Position numbers and translations under genes: made by a program
NCBI GenBank assembly: GCA_036852015.1
Contig: JAANDG010000308.1
Span: forward strand, 106,056-170,055
Length of the DNA: 64,000 nt
Origin: Pelodera strongyloides
Lineage: Eukaryota > Nematoda > Chromadorea > Rhabditida > Rhabditidae
Direction: 5' to 3'
Shown here: in pieces, positions 27,001 through 39,359 of the stretch
Layout: each line of letters starts with the position of its first letter
Numbering within the stretch: position 1 is the first letter of the stretch
The notes under the pieces: generated by a model
Seen by the model: the letters and a program-made list of their open reading frames with translations, nothing else
The model's database searches: none
Told to the model about the DNA's origin: nothing

Positions 27001-28438
27001 TTGTATAAATAAAACGTCCACACCTTTGGTAGAGTTATATGCATATTCACAAAATATGATTCTCCGTCACGAAGCTTCTGAGGGACAATATGCACCTAAA
27101 AGACACATAGTGCAACAAAAATAATCACTTCCAAAATGCCTAGAACATTTGTTTAATTTCACGAGTTTATTTGGAGAAAACAAAGAGATGGCACGATAGT
27201 GAAGGGTCACTACTAACCAAACTAGTACAGCTTAGATAACCATAAACATAGGAATTAAAAAAAATGAATTATAAGTTTCCTTACCGTGTCTGGAACTGGG
27301 GGAATCCACCTAAAGCCCTCCACAGTGCTGCAAGTCTTCGAGATGAAATCGGTGTTGAAAGGGAACTTCACTCCCTGACACTTCTTCACACAGCCGGCAA
27401 TGTCCTTGTACTGAAATGAAAGAAAAAGTATAATACACCTTCTAAAGTATAATACGCCGATACATTCTTCTTTGTTCAAATTACGATAAAAGATTGTAGA
27501 AATTGAAGTCACTCCATATTCCAAATGTAAAAAATTGAATTATGAATATTGAATCTGCTGAATATTGTGCTCTCTTGCACTGAGTAACAAACGTGCTCGT
27601 TATGCTATGCATTTTACGTGTTAATGATATTAATACTTTTTATTGGATCAAACGAGACGAGACGTAGGCACAGTTTAACTATGATCTTGGAGTAGTGGCT
27701 ATTAACTCGCGAAACCAAAAGGTACCCTAACACGGTGATGCGGTAAGGACCCCACACACCACAATATTCAAAAGGGACCACGTGTGCATTGCAATACATA
27801 CGTACAATAATAATAAACAATAGTAACAAACGATAACTAACATAAAAAGGATAAAAAATCACTGACCGATGTTTTCAATGGAAAACTGGCCGTTTCCAAA
27901 AAGGCTGCCATTTTGGCCGCTTTCTCTTGCCATTTCTCAAGGAGATCATCGTCCGCTTTACGATCGGCGAAGAAATCATTGCACTGAGAAAAAATAGATA
28001 ATTATGGAACAATGTACAATTAAAAGTGCGCCTTTGTACAAATTAAAAATGTACAAATTATCTTATTAACGTAGTACTACATAAAGTCAGTAGTGGAGAA
28101 TTGTGTTATCATAATAATATGCAAAGATGACACAGTACGCAACTCATTTGAATACTAATATTATATACAAAGACCATAATTCATATGCTTCATAGACCAC
28201 ATGATAACTGCAAATGTACCAACACACAACACGCTCTATAGTGGTTTCTACACTCATTCCGACCTGAGTAGCAGTTTTTACAAAGACAGTAAAATATTAA
28301 AGTTGGTAAAATGAAAAATGCTACCTTGAGCAAGAATACTCCCGACTGTCCAGGAGCCTCAGGTCCATCCACCTCTCCATCGACTACGTTGTCCATTGGC
28401 TCTTCTTGAGCTGGACGTTTACGGCTAACCTCAGCCAT
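18052..28438 (-). CDS. nol-6: NOL6 / Nrap nucleolar protein, small-subunit processome component
   Basis: About 30 small exons follow the NOL6/Nrap order from end to end. Landmarks in N to C order: MAEVSRKRPAQEEPMD (28325-28438), HITLPK with ETKRALYLTVIASLL (27.0-26.8 kb), PLSLIQAWHSARR (26.0 kb), LPALLLIHVMEKMNLLLTP (25.7 kb), HEFFEVIVMNGPRWNMAANM (25.0 kb), KTQLRRFADNTIRETMVWSE (23.7 kb), VYITLTYAWSQWGEDPES (22.1 kb), KKVFRIVIVNHR (21.7 kb), CHLFKRWLG (21.1 kb), ELVIEMLVVAAF (20.8 kb), GFRRVLHLVATHNWVAKPLV (20.5 kb), PPMVICTKEDP (20.2 kb), MFFYDKYAGAEIYLKWRDND (18.8 kb). KRALYL, FGSRSELRRFQDG-like and LALFFYD-like segments match my memory of human NOL6. The family is an inactive nucleotidyltransferase-fold scaffold in 18S rRNA processing in the nucleolus. 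The exact stop is uncertain: possible ends lie between 17993 and 18183, and 18052 is one reading. Confidence 0.9.
19629..19803. repeat. MITE of the AAGCGAAATACCGG family, copy 2
   Basis: The left end AAGCGAAATACGGTCCGG and right end CCGGCCGGTATTTCGCTT are inverted. It lies in a nol-6 intron. Interior words (TTCTTACGTATTTATGC, TGCTCGAATTTAGCT) are shared with the copy at 35.6 kb. Confidence 0.8.
22091..22173 (-). repeat. Minisatellite made of a repeated splice acceptor in nol-6
   Basis: On the minus strand the unit TTTGTAGTCTAC, with variants, occurs about four times immediately before and including the start of the exon encoding VYITLTYAWSQWG. The last copy supplies the acceptor TTTGTAG and the first exon bases. 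The upstream copies are near-duplicates of this exon boundary. Confidence 0.7.
24050..24130 (+). repeat. Possible tRNA-like fragment in a nol-6 intron
   Basis: CCACTGGTCCAATGGTAAGAGG resembles a tRNA D-arm/A-box, and AGCAGGTTCAGTAAC is a weak B box further on. There is no cloverleaf. This is weak support for another SINE relic. Confidence 0.25.
25961..26004. repeat. (AAAC)n microsatellite
   Basis: CAAA-type repeats abut the donor of a nol-6 exon. Confidence 0.8.
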
Positions 28439-29789
28439 TGTGTAACCCTTTAAAATACGAAATAATACTCAGCACTACAGTGAACTACATATACAATTAT
28501 TCTGAATGTTAAGTATAGCTTGACACATGACTTCATACAAGTGAAATATGAGCAAAGAAAATGAATATACCTTACGCCGCTACAATTAAAAAGTGGGAGT
28601 AAAAAAAATGTATAGAACGAGTAACATGTTTAAAACCGAAATAAAACACAATACACGAGATATAAAACCAGAGCAGAAAACTCCGAAAACAAATTCAATC
28701 AAAGTGTTTGAAAATATTTTATTCGTACAGTTTCTATACCAGTCATAGATCAATGAAATAAACAAACGAAAAACGAAAAAGAAAGAAAAGACACGAGTTA
28801 GGAAATAGAACCACGAGATGAGGAAAGCAAGCAATTATTCAATTAATGAAACTCAAAAATTACTTTCTAAAAGCATCAAATAGTAAAAATGAAATAAAAA
28901 AAGTTGAAACGCTCTGAAATGTATTGAATAGAGAATCAAACCCCGTATGCAGGAAATTATCACGTCAAGGAAGAGAGTTGAAATCAAGAATATAATAAAG
29001 GAAGAATAAAAAAAACTTTTTAAAATCTCTCAGTAAGTGCGAGTCATCAATGATATGAATAAACCCAGCACCCCAATAATGAACCACAAACAGTGCGGAA
29101 AAGAAAGGCGGGTCTTTAAATATATATTAATACAAAAAAAAGAAAGAAGGAAACATGAACGGGGGTCACATATAACAAACGAGTATATCTCTTACAACAC
29201 AGAACACACGAGTTTCATCCAAAATAATAAAACATAAGGACACTCAACAGTCGTCAGCACACCTTACTTTACACATAAAAACAACGACTTCAGAATAAAT
29301 AAGGGATATTATAAACACAAAAAAGTTAGCTTTCGCTTTTCGCTATTACTTGGCTCTCAACTTTGGTCAGTATTTTCTAGCGAAAACCAACCACAGTGAT
29401 GAGAACAACACATCTGAGAGAGTATATCACAAAACTGAGAACAGGGAATAAAGATATGATCAAAATGGATCAATCAAAGGGAACTTTACATAATTAGAAA
29501 ACAGGTATTATGCCGAAATGTCTAATCATCATATTGTGGGAGTAATCTTCATCACTGGGAAGGAAAAAGTACATATAAATATACTGGAAGAAACAAAATG
29601 ACAAAACAAATACACAAATAAAAATATGTCGTTGGATATTAACAGAAAGTTGCTTAAATTCCTAGTGCACGTTTGTAAACGCCGATTATTGCTTAGTGTA
29701 GTGCTAACTAAAGTGACTTCGTATTCGTGGCAATAAGGAATCATGAAGGCAAAAGTAAACCGTAAATGTGTCTACCGTAGTGTTCCTTT
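28439..29789. other. Gap between the MFSD14-like gene and nol-6, nothing supported
   Basis: AT-rich DNA of 1.35 kb probably holds the transporter 3' UTR and the nol-6 promoter or 5' UTR. No frame with domain or splice support was found on either strand. Confidence 0.55.
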
Positions 29790-32700
29790 CTACAAATGTG
29801 GATTGTTATCCCCATTTATCAATTTAGTCGTATCAGATCCTTGCCTTCTGTGGCCAATTGAGTCCACACGTCGCAAATATTTGCTGCCTAAAAATACCGT
29901 TAAATAATGTAAAACCGGAAAACATTTGCCCCAGTTAGCAGCATGTAAAAACTAAAATCGTAAAATCCTGTTCCCATCTTGCTTGACTACTTGACTTCTT
30001 ATTTGGTATAAATTTCGTATAGACAGATAATAAACACCAGCAGCGAGTTCTAATTTGGTTCATAAAATACTGGTACAATACAAAAAAAACCTCCAGTGGA
30101 CGTACCTGTGCTAGGTGTCAGGGGCAGAGCACTGTTGATCAGAAGGGCCAACAAAACTAAGAGAGCTCCGACAACAAAAGGTGGTCCAGGGATCAGCTGC
30201 CAGTCAAAGGCCGGCTTTTCAGGAGCAATCTCAAACACACATCGGTTAGACAGTTAATAGTTTCCTTTTTACTTTAAATAAATCTGAATATTATACATGG
30301 ATTAATATTATAGGCAATATTAAAACATCACAGGAACTTCAATCCGCTATCACTTCGAGAAAATCACACACAAAGGAAAACGAACAAAATGCGAAGAAAG
30401 TACAGTATATAGAAATACAACTAATCAATAAAAAAAACCACCAACCGTTTCATTCCTCCTTGGTGTCAATACTTTTTCTTTGGAATCCAATGGCAGGCGG
30501 CGGATGTTCGGAACAGGAAACTGGGGTCCTACTCCTGAAATGACAAGCAATTGGGAAAGTTTGCTTTACGCCGAAAAGGGTACCCACCCTATTATGTGCA
30601 CCACGTTGCTTATGTAAGGACAGCACTTGTCCCAAATAAGTACCGCCAGATCGATTAACGTACAAGGCTCCAAGTTCACTTCACTAAGATCCACAACAAA
30701 ACCACTCTCCAACAACCAATAACGAAAAATAATACATAAACAATCAAACAATATAATCAAATAAAAATTACCCAAATGTCCAGTTCCATCTCCGTCCACA
30801 CTCAAATCCATATCAAACAAATAGAAGATGAAACCGAAGAGAGCGGGACCAAAACCTGAAGAAGGAATACACACAACATGTAACAAGAAGATCAATATAT
30901 TATGTCAAGCAAAATACAATCAAAGATGGTCAGCATCGTGCCATTTCAATGCATACAGCAAAACACAAAGAACGACAGACAGTAAAAAAAAATAACAATT
31001 ACTCACCCTGACACAATCCCCTGATTCCAGTGACAACTCCTTGCACAGTTCCCTGTTTGTCCTTGTCCGAGAGAATAGAAACAAAAGCTGATATTGAGGG
31101 ATAAGTGATCGAGGACATTGCAGCCAGGAAACCGGCAGCCCACATCATCCAGTATCTGAAGAAATGGTAGGGCTTAAAAGTTATTTTATAAATAGAATAG
31201 CTTGAAACCTACGTTCTTTCAGAAGCTCAGCGCCATAAGCATAACGCTAATGCATACAGTGTTTTAAGGCACACGATGCTCATAAAAGGTTCGGTTCTCT
31301 CTCTCTAATATATCAATCAAAGGTGCGTATGAAAAGCAATACTCATCCAAAAAAATACTCAATAAATATGAAATAAATAAAAAAACTCACTGTGTTCCCA
31401 ATCCATACCACAACAATTGAGCCAATTGGAATAAAAGTCCCAGTGTAATGGTGTGTTTTGTGCCAAAATAATTGGTGAGTAATAACAAGACACCAGTCTG
31501 TGCGACAACACTCAGTATTCCGACCAAGCCAATGTACGTGGCCACCGCTTCCGGAGAGAAACCGACAACCTAAGAAATTTGAATTTGAAATATATTTCGA
31601 AAATAAGTAAAGAAAAGACATAGAATTAGAAAATAGAATAGTCGGCATGCAAATATATATTTAGGAAATATATAGAAGAATACTTGCGGTAAGAGATAAG
31701 ATGATGATACTGCATGCACGAAGCTCAAAATAAAGAAAAACAAATGCTCACCAGTTTCAAATAAACAAAGAAACATGAGAACTGCCCAGCCTCAGGTAAG
31801 TAGGACAAGAAAACGATGACGGCAAGTTGCAATACCAACCTAAATAAAAATAGTTTTACAACCAAATAATTATTTTTTCGTTTTATTTTATTCTCTCTAA
31901 TCATCAGGTGTATTGAACAATCTTGACATGCGCATTGTAAGTTATATACGGTAGTCCTTTGTGTACTTGGTTGCAACATTATACATATTCTTTTATCATT
32001 ATGTAAAGGGAAACGATCTCTTCTCTTCTAAGTATCCCGCGCTACGATTACGATGCAATAGAAAAAAAAGAAGAAATTTAAACCAACTTGTCTTCCCAGA
32101 CAATTCTCAACGTTGCAAAGGGATCGGCGTTCTGCCAACTCAATGCATCCGAAGCATTTCTCCTCGTCGCAAGACTTTCAGGAACCAAAAGGGCGATGAA
32201 AAGGACATCAAGAGCAGCCACGATTGTCGCCTACAAACAAAAAACAGTGTTCAGAGGATGAGAGAAGCCATGAACTGCTAATATAATATATAATTATATA
32301 ATATGTCGTCTCGCTGTCTACGCTCTTGTGGAAAAAGTCAAACTTCACTACACCATTTTGAACAAAAAAGGTGCTCTACCTTAAAACGTAAACAAATACG
32401 TGTTATAAACATCAATAAGTAAATTGTGCCTTCTCGGGTTGCCATCTATTACCCAAATTATAAATTCTACCCTAATAAATATAAAGTAAGTCGAAAAGTA
32501 CAACGAACCAAAAGGACCACGGATCCATCTCCATATCGTTCAGAGATCCAGGCTCCTAGTGCAGGCGAAGTAACGAGTGAAGCAGCAAAGGTTGCCGAAA
32601 CTATAATTATAAAAAATACATAATTGACGCCACTTACAGAAAAATCAGAGTAACACAACAAAAGAACATACTATAAATAACACTAAAATAAGGCGTTGCA

Positions 32701-35363
32701 TACACGCGGCGAATCTGCATAAACCATATTCATTAGTGCTTATAGAGAAAATTAAATGCGGAATGGTGCGGGGCGCAAGTTGCGCCCCGCACCATTTCCG
32801 CACCGTTGACAAAAAGCGAGAGAGTAGACTTAAAAAAAATTCACCACAATAATAACTACAACAACAATAACAAAAATAATAATAAATAAATAACCCACCG
32901 AGTCCATAAGCTGCACTTCTGTCGTGGTTTTCCGTGATATCTGCCACATAAGCGTGTACGACAGAAAATGTCACGGAAAATAATCCCGATATTGAAAATA
33001 GCGAGAAGTACCACCTGGAATAAGAAAAAATAACGATAAATTATTACTTCAGCTCACCTTACCTCTTGTATTCTTTGAAGACCGTCATAAAAGCTACGTA
33101 GATTGAACATATTTTTTGTTAAAAAGAAATTAATTCCCTATAACCCTTCAGCTCATACTTAAATTCAGGAAAAAAACCAATCAATGAAATAAAAGCACAA
33201 CTCACCAGGGGCTAATTTTCAAGCATGGGATCGGCATACACGTACAGAAAACGGTTAAAATAAGAAAGAATTTTCGCCCCCAAACATCGGATAGAGCTCC
33301 GACCAATGGGGCGCTCAGAAACGAGAGGATGCCCTAAATTAAGGAAATTATATTTTGCACAACCCTTAATTAACAGATTCATCATATATCAGCATTATTA
33401 TCTAAAAGGAAAATAGAGGCTATAAGCTAGGGAATGTCAAAACTAAATTCATATTCTTCTTTTGTATAATTATAATTAGAACAACTAAGGAACCAAGGCT
33501 CTAAGTCACTAAGCTAGGAGATGTCAAAACTTCATATCAAGAAAATTTACTGAGTTTATATATACAAATGTTTCAAACTTAAAAACCAATTAATTTTAAC
33601 AATCATGGAAAACTCACCTTTATTCCGAGGATAAGTCCATTCATTAGAAATTTATTCGCTGGAAATGTTTCCGCAAGAACCTGAAGGATTGTTGGATAGT
33701 TAACAGAATATAGAATGTTTGACGAAAAAACTAATAGAAGCACTACAGGTTTCTCAATAACTAACAAATAAATATTAGAGCACGGAGTACGGGTACAGAC
33801 TAGGAATAATAAAGTTCATACGACTGAACTAGACAAAGAAATTAAAAAAAACGACAACGACAATGTAAACATACGTTTATAACTGGAACAGTAAGCAGTC
33901 CCCAAGCAAAATATTCCAGAAAAATGACTATCAGTGCATGGTACACGGAAGCCTGAGTGTGTCGTACTAAATAGAACACGGATTAAACAAAATTCCGATT
34001 TTCAGTTGTCAAATCATTGGCATACAACAATTTACCACATATTATTATTTTTACCTGAACCTCATGTGACTGGACTGGTAAGCAAAAACATGTTTGCAAC
34101 AGCAACCGCAGAATTACCTTCCGATTCTAATGTAATCATTATCGACAAATAACGAAATAACCAAACCCACATTTCGCGCCTTCATCTTTTAAATGTCGCT
34201 TTCCGAACATTAAACTCAGTAATGATTTGCCGCCTTTTCGCATCTTTTTCTGAAATACGGATGTTATACACTCAGTTAAAACAACATTATTTAAACAGCA
34301 ATTCTTCCAGTATTGTTATCTCTATAAGTTTCTTCGTTCGCTGCAATCTGCACTAGCAGTGTACGTCATACGATATTCAAAGAAAAATCAAGAAAACTGA
34401 AAACATCCTAATGAACAAACGAAACAACAGCAACAGACTTTTTCAAAACGGAACCTCCCAACTAATGACATAAGTGGGTATTGTTTCCTCAGGTCATACA
34501 ATGAAAACAGTCACAAAACAAGACGATAAAATCTAGTTCCACCTATTTCGCCAAGGCATTGTAGACGTTCAATAACATAGGCATTAAAGTAATCTCCATA
34601 ACCTAACTCCCTAACTCATCTTTCTCAATAATAACGGTAATAATAATAATACTTAATAAACCTAATTAATCATCAAGACAAACCTCAGTAGACAGTGAAA
34701 CTTCAGTCAGAATTTTCTCGTCAAATAGTCCCGTCTCTTTGATTATTGTGCCAGGCGAGTGAGGAGCTGAGGAATTCGATGTTCTCATCACCTAAACAAA
34801 TGTACGATGAAATACTATAGACAAATCACAACTAAAATTAAATAAACAAACAAATACACACAAGTAAGGCACTAAACGCAAAACCAAAATTAGAAAGCTT
34901 TACCACTCAAATTCAAATGTTTTAGACTAAATCTCAGTTGTGTAAAACACCCCAGTGCTGTAATAAAACGGTTACGGTTTCCATCAAAATATGAAAACTG
35001 CACTCTAATCTAATTGATATGTCCGCCAGAAAAAAACCCAAACACACATACACTGGGAAGGAAAAGGAAATCAAAAATTGCGTTCACATTAATTAAGATG
35101 TTAGATTTAGATAGTTAGTCGATTTTTCCACTTACTTAAAACAAAAAGACAGGACAAAGTAAAATACAACGAAAACCAGGGAAAAAAGAGTCAAATATTA
35201 AAACTAAATGAGAAAGTGCAGTAGTAAAAGTGTAAAAGTATCCCAAAACCAAAAATATGTTTGGTAGTTAAGAAAACAAAAACCAGGTTCACAGTAGTAA
35301 ATTCAACATAAAAATAGAAAAAAAGTAATAAATTACCGTAGATGTCATGGTGATAGTTACCAT
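29790..35363 (-). CDS. mfsd14: MFSD14/HIAT1-type major facilitator transporter
   Basis: A multi-exon gene encodes a 12-helix MFS protein matching human MFSD14A/HIAT1 exon by exon. Start MVTITMTST (ATG directly after a TTGCAG acceptor at 35363), then VMRTSNSSAPHSPG (34.7 kb), KKMRKGGKSLLSLMFG (34.2 kb), ASVYHALIVIFLEYFAWGLL (33.9 kb), ETFPANKFLMNGLILGIK (33.6 kb), LSFLSAPLVGALSDVWGRK (33.3 kb, the MFS loop 2-3 motif), FSVVHAYVADITENHDRSAA (32.9 kb), TFAASLVTSPALGAW (32.6 kb), VPESL with WQNADPFATLR (32.1 kb), FLSYLPEAGQFSCFFVYL (31.8 kb), GILSVVAQTGVLSLL (31.5 kb), WMMWAAGFLAAMSSITYPSI (31.1 kb), FGPALFGFIFYLFDMDLS (30.8 kb), IPGPPFVVGALLVLLALL (30.1 kb). The last exon (about 29.8-29.9 kb) ends LINGDNNPHL and a stop at 29790-29792. 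The family acts in endolysosomal membranes; its substrate is not settled and not visible here. Family identity is very firm; exon borders are approximate. Confidence 0.92.
32757..32802. repeat. Near-perfect 46-base GC-rich palindrome
   Basis: TGCGGAATGGTGCGGGGCGC is followed after AAGTT by its near-exact inverse, GCGCCCCGCACCATTTCCGC. It lies in an intron of the MFSD14-like gene and would form a strong hairpin with almost no loop. Confidence 0.85.
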
Positions 35364-35618
35364 CTGCAAGTACTACGTACATTTATGAAAGAAAAAAGAA
35401 TTTGGAATTTGGACTCAATGTTTGCATATAATAATATTAATATAATTATACAAGCAACAAAACAATCTGTATTCCAAAGTATTCACACTGTATCGATAAA
35501 CAAATCAATAGAATATGATTGACTGGCCTGTTTATGGGAATTACCTAACAAAAAAGAGGGAAAGTCAATAGTCAATAAACAAGAAAATGCCCGGTGAAAG
35601 AAACAAATACTTAATTAA

Positions 35619-35793
35619 AGCGAAATACCGGTCGGTTTCTGAAACGCATTGCTGCCAACGGAATTCTTACTTATTTACGCTAATTTGCTCGAATTGAGCA
35701 TTGAGCTCGATTTTTTATTATAATTTGTGTTCATTTGATGCATAAGAACGCCGATGTACTCGATGCCTTTCAAGAATAGGCCGGTATTTCGCT
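35619..35793. repeat. MITE of the AAGCGAAATACCGG family, copy 3
   Basis: The best-preserved copy: AGCGAAATACCGG and CCGGTATTTCGCT terminal inverted repeats flanked on both sides by TTAA (35615-35618 and 35794-35797). A TA target duplication cannot be excluded because TTAA is palindromic. There is no coding capacity, so it is non-autonomous. Confidence 0.82.
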
Positions 35794-36150
35794 TTAAAAA
35801 AACTGCTGCACTCTGTCGTGTCAGCGCAAAGGGATAGGAATCAGTCAAGTTTTGTCAACAATTTCCAAGCGTAAAACTCGCTAACAATAGAATAATGGTT
35901 GTGCAGAGTGTGTTCGTGTGTTGTGAGCAAACATACTACAGATGAGACAGACAGACAACAATCATGACACCTATGGATTTAATATGAGTAATCACGTATT
36001 GGTAAAGTAATGGATAAAATGCAGACTGTTCAGTTCAGAATGAGGATGAGCATAACTGGACAATATACACTAATCTAAGCCATATAATCATATAATGTCA
36101 AAACTAAATTCATAATCTCTTAAACAATTCGAAACAAGAATAAAGAATCA

Positions 36151-36173
36151 AATATATATATATATATATATAG
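36151..36173. repeat. (AT)n microsatellite
   Basis: An uninterrupted ATAT run. Confidence 0.85.
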
Positions 36174-37163
36174 GCACAACAGAAATCAATGCTAGATATG
36201 GTAGAAAGCACTGAAAGCAAACAATTATCGGAATTCGGAATGTAATAAACAAATAAATCACTAAACTGCATCTTGCAACATATAAGCGGGAAACGGCACT
36301 TCCCTGTAAATGAGATAAAAAAAAGAAAGAAATAGCAAATGAGCAAGCACGGCAAAAGATAACCAGCAAACCAACCAAAACGGAAACCATTGCAACAGAG
36401 TCAAATGCCATTCCAGGAAACAGGAAAAAAGATCACGATATAAAAAAGATCAATAAATAAATGAGCGTCAAGTCTGACTAGCACATCATTATTTGAAACA
36501 GAAGAGAGGGAAAAGCGAAAGTATAAAAAGATCCGGCCCGTGTGCCTATGGCAAGGGAAACAGCGAACTGGAATAAAATCCAGTTATGCTCGCCCTCGCC
36601 CGCCAACTATCCGATAGATAGGCGCAATTGCAATTGAAACGTGAGGCGTTAGGCTAAAGAGATAAAGAGATAAAGCATAAAGCCGTAACATGCGCTTACT
36701 GAGACCAAAAAGACTGATTAGTTGTCAAAACAGTTCACGTTTCAATTGAAATTCATCGCCCAAAGCAAAACAAGCACGGAAGTGGACTAGTGGGGAACCA
36801 ACCTTGGAGGGAGATTCAGATGCAAAACTAGTTGAAATTTTTTCCTATATTTACTTATTATTAATTATTATTATTATCCATAATAGAAATTCGGAATAAA
36901 TAAAAATAAAAGGACCTATCCTATTTAACATGGAAGAAATTCATGAATTTTTTTAGCCTTGTCTTCCTACTTTTTGAGTCCACAAAAATAAATAACCCTG
37001 CCTTCCCTTTCCGAGGCAAAATACATGGAAGGATTTAGGGAATTAGGGATTAGGAGAAAGAAAGAAAGAGAACGCGAAACTGTAAAATATAGATGCAAAC
37101 ATTCAACGCAACCGAGTAAAAATACGAGATCTCAGATCTTCCCCCTAAGTTACACAGGTCCTG

Positions 37164-37302
37164 AAACCATATTCATCACTCAATTCCCCATGGAGAATTC
37201 CCCGCCTTTTTCTCTGCGTCTCTCACATTAGAATGCTATTTTTGTCCCCAGGGACTAATTCCCCCATTTCCCCGAGGGAATCGGAGTGGTGAATATGGCA
37301 TC
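37164..37302. repeat. Inverted-repeat MITE, CATATTCACCAC family, copy 1
   Basis: CCATATTCATCACTCAATTC on the left and GAATCGGAGTGGTGAATATG on the right are inverted. The interior includes TCTCTGCGTCTCTCACATTA. The same ends and interior recur inverted at 52436-52547, and half an element occurs at about 40383-40435. Confidence 0.75.
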
Positions 37303-37982
37303 TAGAGTCTGGATGTTTCCTTCCACAATAAAATGGACGATTAGTAGGCATTGTAGGCAATGATATTTTGACTTCCCAATCATCACGACACGACACTACA
37401 TAACGAAATTCGTGTGTTCTTTGAATGAGCACAGTTGCAAGTTGTTATTCGCCGCATAAAACGACATAATGACAAAAAGACAATCCGAGAAAATACACAT
37501 CATCTGGCAGGCACCACAGAAAAATATATTCGGCAGAATGCGCCGAAACGGAACAAGCAAACAATGAACTTGATCAGTAACAAATAAGAGTTAGAACATT
37601 CTCCGAGACAGCGAATACATCCGTTTTGGAAAACCACAAATACCAACCTGCTCTCCATACCAGGACTGCGTGCTTGTAATCGAGATAGGAAGACAGGAGA
37701 ATAACCTGAAACGTTCAAAATGAAGAATGTATATCGATCATTCGGTAGGTTCGCATTCGGGTTTACAACATTTGGAATAGAGCCTGAATAATCCTTGGAA
37801 TGCATTAATATTTTGGATAAAAAACAGCTCGCGCTTAGCGTGGTGTACGCTCTATAACAGCAGACTTTTTATTCCAAAACAAAGCAAGTGTAGAGCGGCG
37901 AGAAACAAAGTAAAGTACAGGTAAAATTACAATATTTCAATTATACTTTTCGATTTCGAAAACGCAAAAATTCTCAGGTCAG

Positions 37983-38115
37983 CTAAGGCGGGATAGCGGG
38001 CAGGTCTGAAGGCGGACCCGCGGCGGTCAAAAAGCGGCCAGCAAGCTCCATGGAAGCGGAGCCGCCTTTTTCAGAAAGGCGGAGCTGCCGCGGCTTTCGC
38101 ATGCACTTTGCCGGC
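37983..38115. repeat. GC-rich repeat island
   Basis: It contains GGCGGACCCGCGGCGGTC, GAAGCGGAGCCGCC and GGCGGAGCTGCCGCGG, partly self-complementary. It shares CGCGGCGGCTC-like words with 41317-41460. Confidence 0.5.
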
Positions 38116-38957
38116 ATTGTGCTTAAACTGTGCACGTTGTCTACGGTCATACGGTAGCACCCCCACGATTTCCGAACCACCACAATAAAATTAAGTATTG
38201 GAAAAAATGTTTTATTACGTATATTCACACAATTTTCAACTTAGATAAAATAAATAAGTAACAAATTCATTTAACCATTAACGGAATCAACTAAAATAAC
38301 CAAAGAGCACCAGTTATAAGAGAGCTACGTTATAGTAACAGTGACTTAGTGATTTATCAAACGCGGGCTGCTCAGGAAGATTTCTAACTTGATATTATAA
38401 TGAAGGGAATCAAACGAATAACACTGAGCTAGCAGGGACTATCAATAGGGGATAAACTAGAACTTAAGGCCACGATAAGGATATATAGGCAAACTTTTAA
38501 AGAGAATACACCTTTGGCTCAAATACTAAACTTCGCAAAGGAAACGCTCAAGGCTACTGTATTCTAAGACAATACGTTTAATATTTAAAACCATAAATAA
38601 ATATATTGCAAGAATATAAAAATTAGCGAACGAAAATACTAAATATACCGAGGAAGGGGAGAGGACCATACACGAGACGAAAAAAACAAGTAATTAGCAG
38701 CAATGAAGGAGCATCCTTCAACGGATACAAAACGGAATAACGGATACGGAATAAGACACCAAACCATATTTCGACATTATTAGTTGATCGGAAAAGGGGA
38801 GCCTAAGATCTATATACTAAAACATGCCGCAACGTTAAATGATCAAATATAAATTAATAATGCTACCAGAGGACAAGTATTCGAATACACACGAAAAAAG
38901 ACTCAGGACAATAACCTAAGGGCAAATGCGGTGCTAGTTTTCTAAACCACGCATTAA

Positions 38958-39223
38958 GCCGCGTTCGAGTTGGGGAAAAGTTGGTGGAATTCAGGAAATC
39001 CACCGTTCGATTTGGACGGAAAAACGTGTGTGGAAAAGCAAAAATACCGTAGTGGAATCATTGTGGGATTATATTTTTAACCAGTGCAGGAGCCAAAAAT
39101 GACGCTTGACCCCGACGGTTGGGGTTAAATAGCGGAAACACATTTACGTTTCCGGTGTCCCATTAGTCCCATCTCGAACGGTGGAATTCCGGAATTCCAC
39201 AACTTTCCCAACTCGAACGCGGC
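38958..39223. repeat. Inverted-repeat DNA transposon relic with TTAA flanks
   Basis: Terminal inverted repeats GCCGCGTTCGAGTTGGGGAA and CTTTCCCAACTCGAACGCGG are flanked by TTAA on both sides (38954-38957 and 39224-39227). Subterminal GGTGGAATT and AATTCCAC also pair. No coding sequence. TTAA suggests a piggyBac-like insertion; TA with an A/T-extended repeat is an alternative reading. Confidence 0.75.
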
Positions 39224-39359
39224 TTAATGTACGAGGTTTTCTCGTTTTCTAGAAAAATCTAGGCTTAGAAAGTACACTAAAGTACCAACTTCCCAACTTG
39301 GAAATGCTTTGATTCCAGGGCGGATTGGTTCACCTTTTCTTCTCCCTCTCTCACACAGC

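Noticed and set aside
27614..27862. A hydrophobic 82-codon minus frame in a nol-6 intron
   Set aside because: It lies between two well-placed nol-6 exons, has no splice sites in phase and has the composition of an AT-rich intron.
37500..37805. A 101-codon minus frame
   Set aside because: It has no domain or splice-linked partner and lies in repeat-rich DNA between genes.
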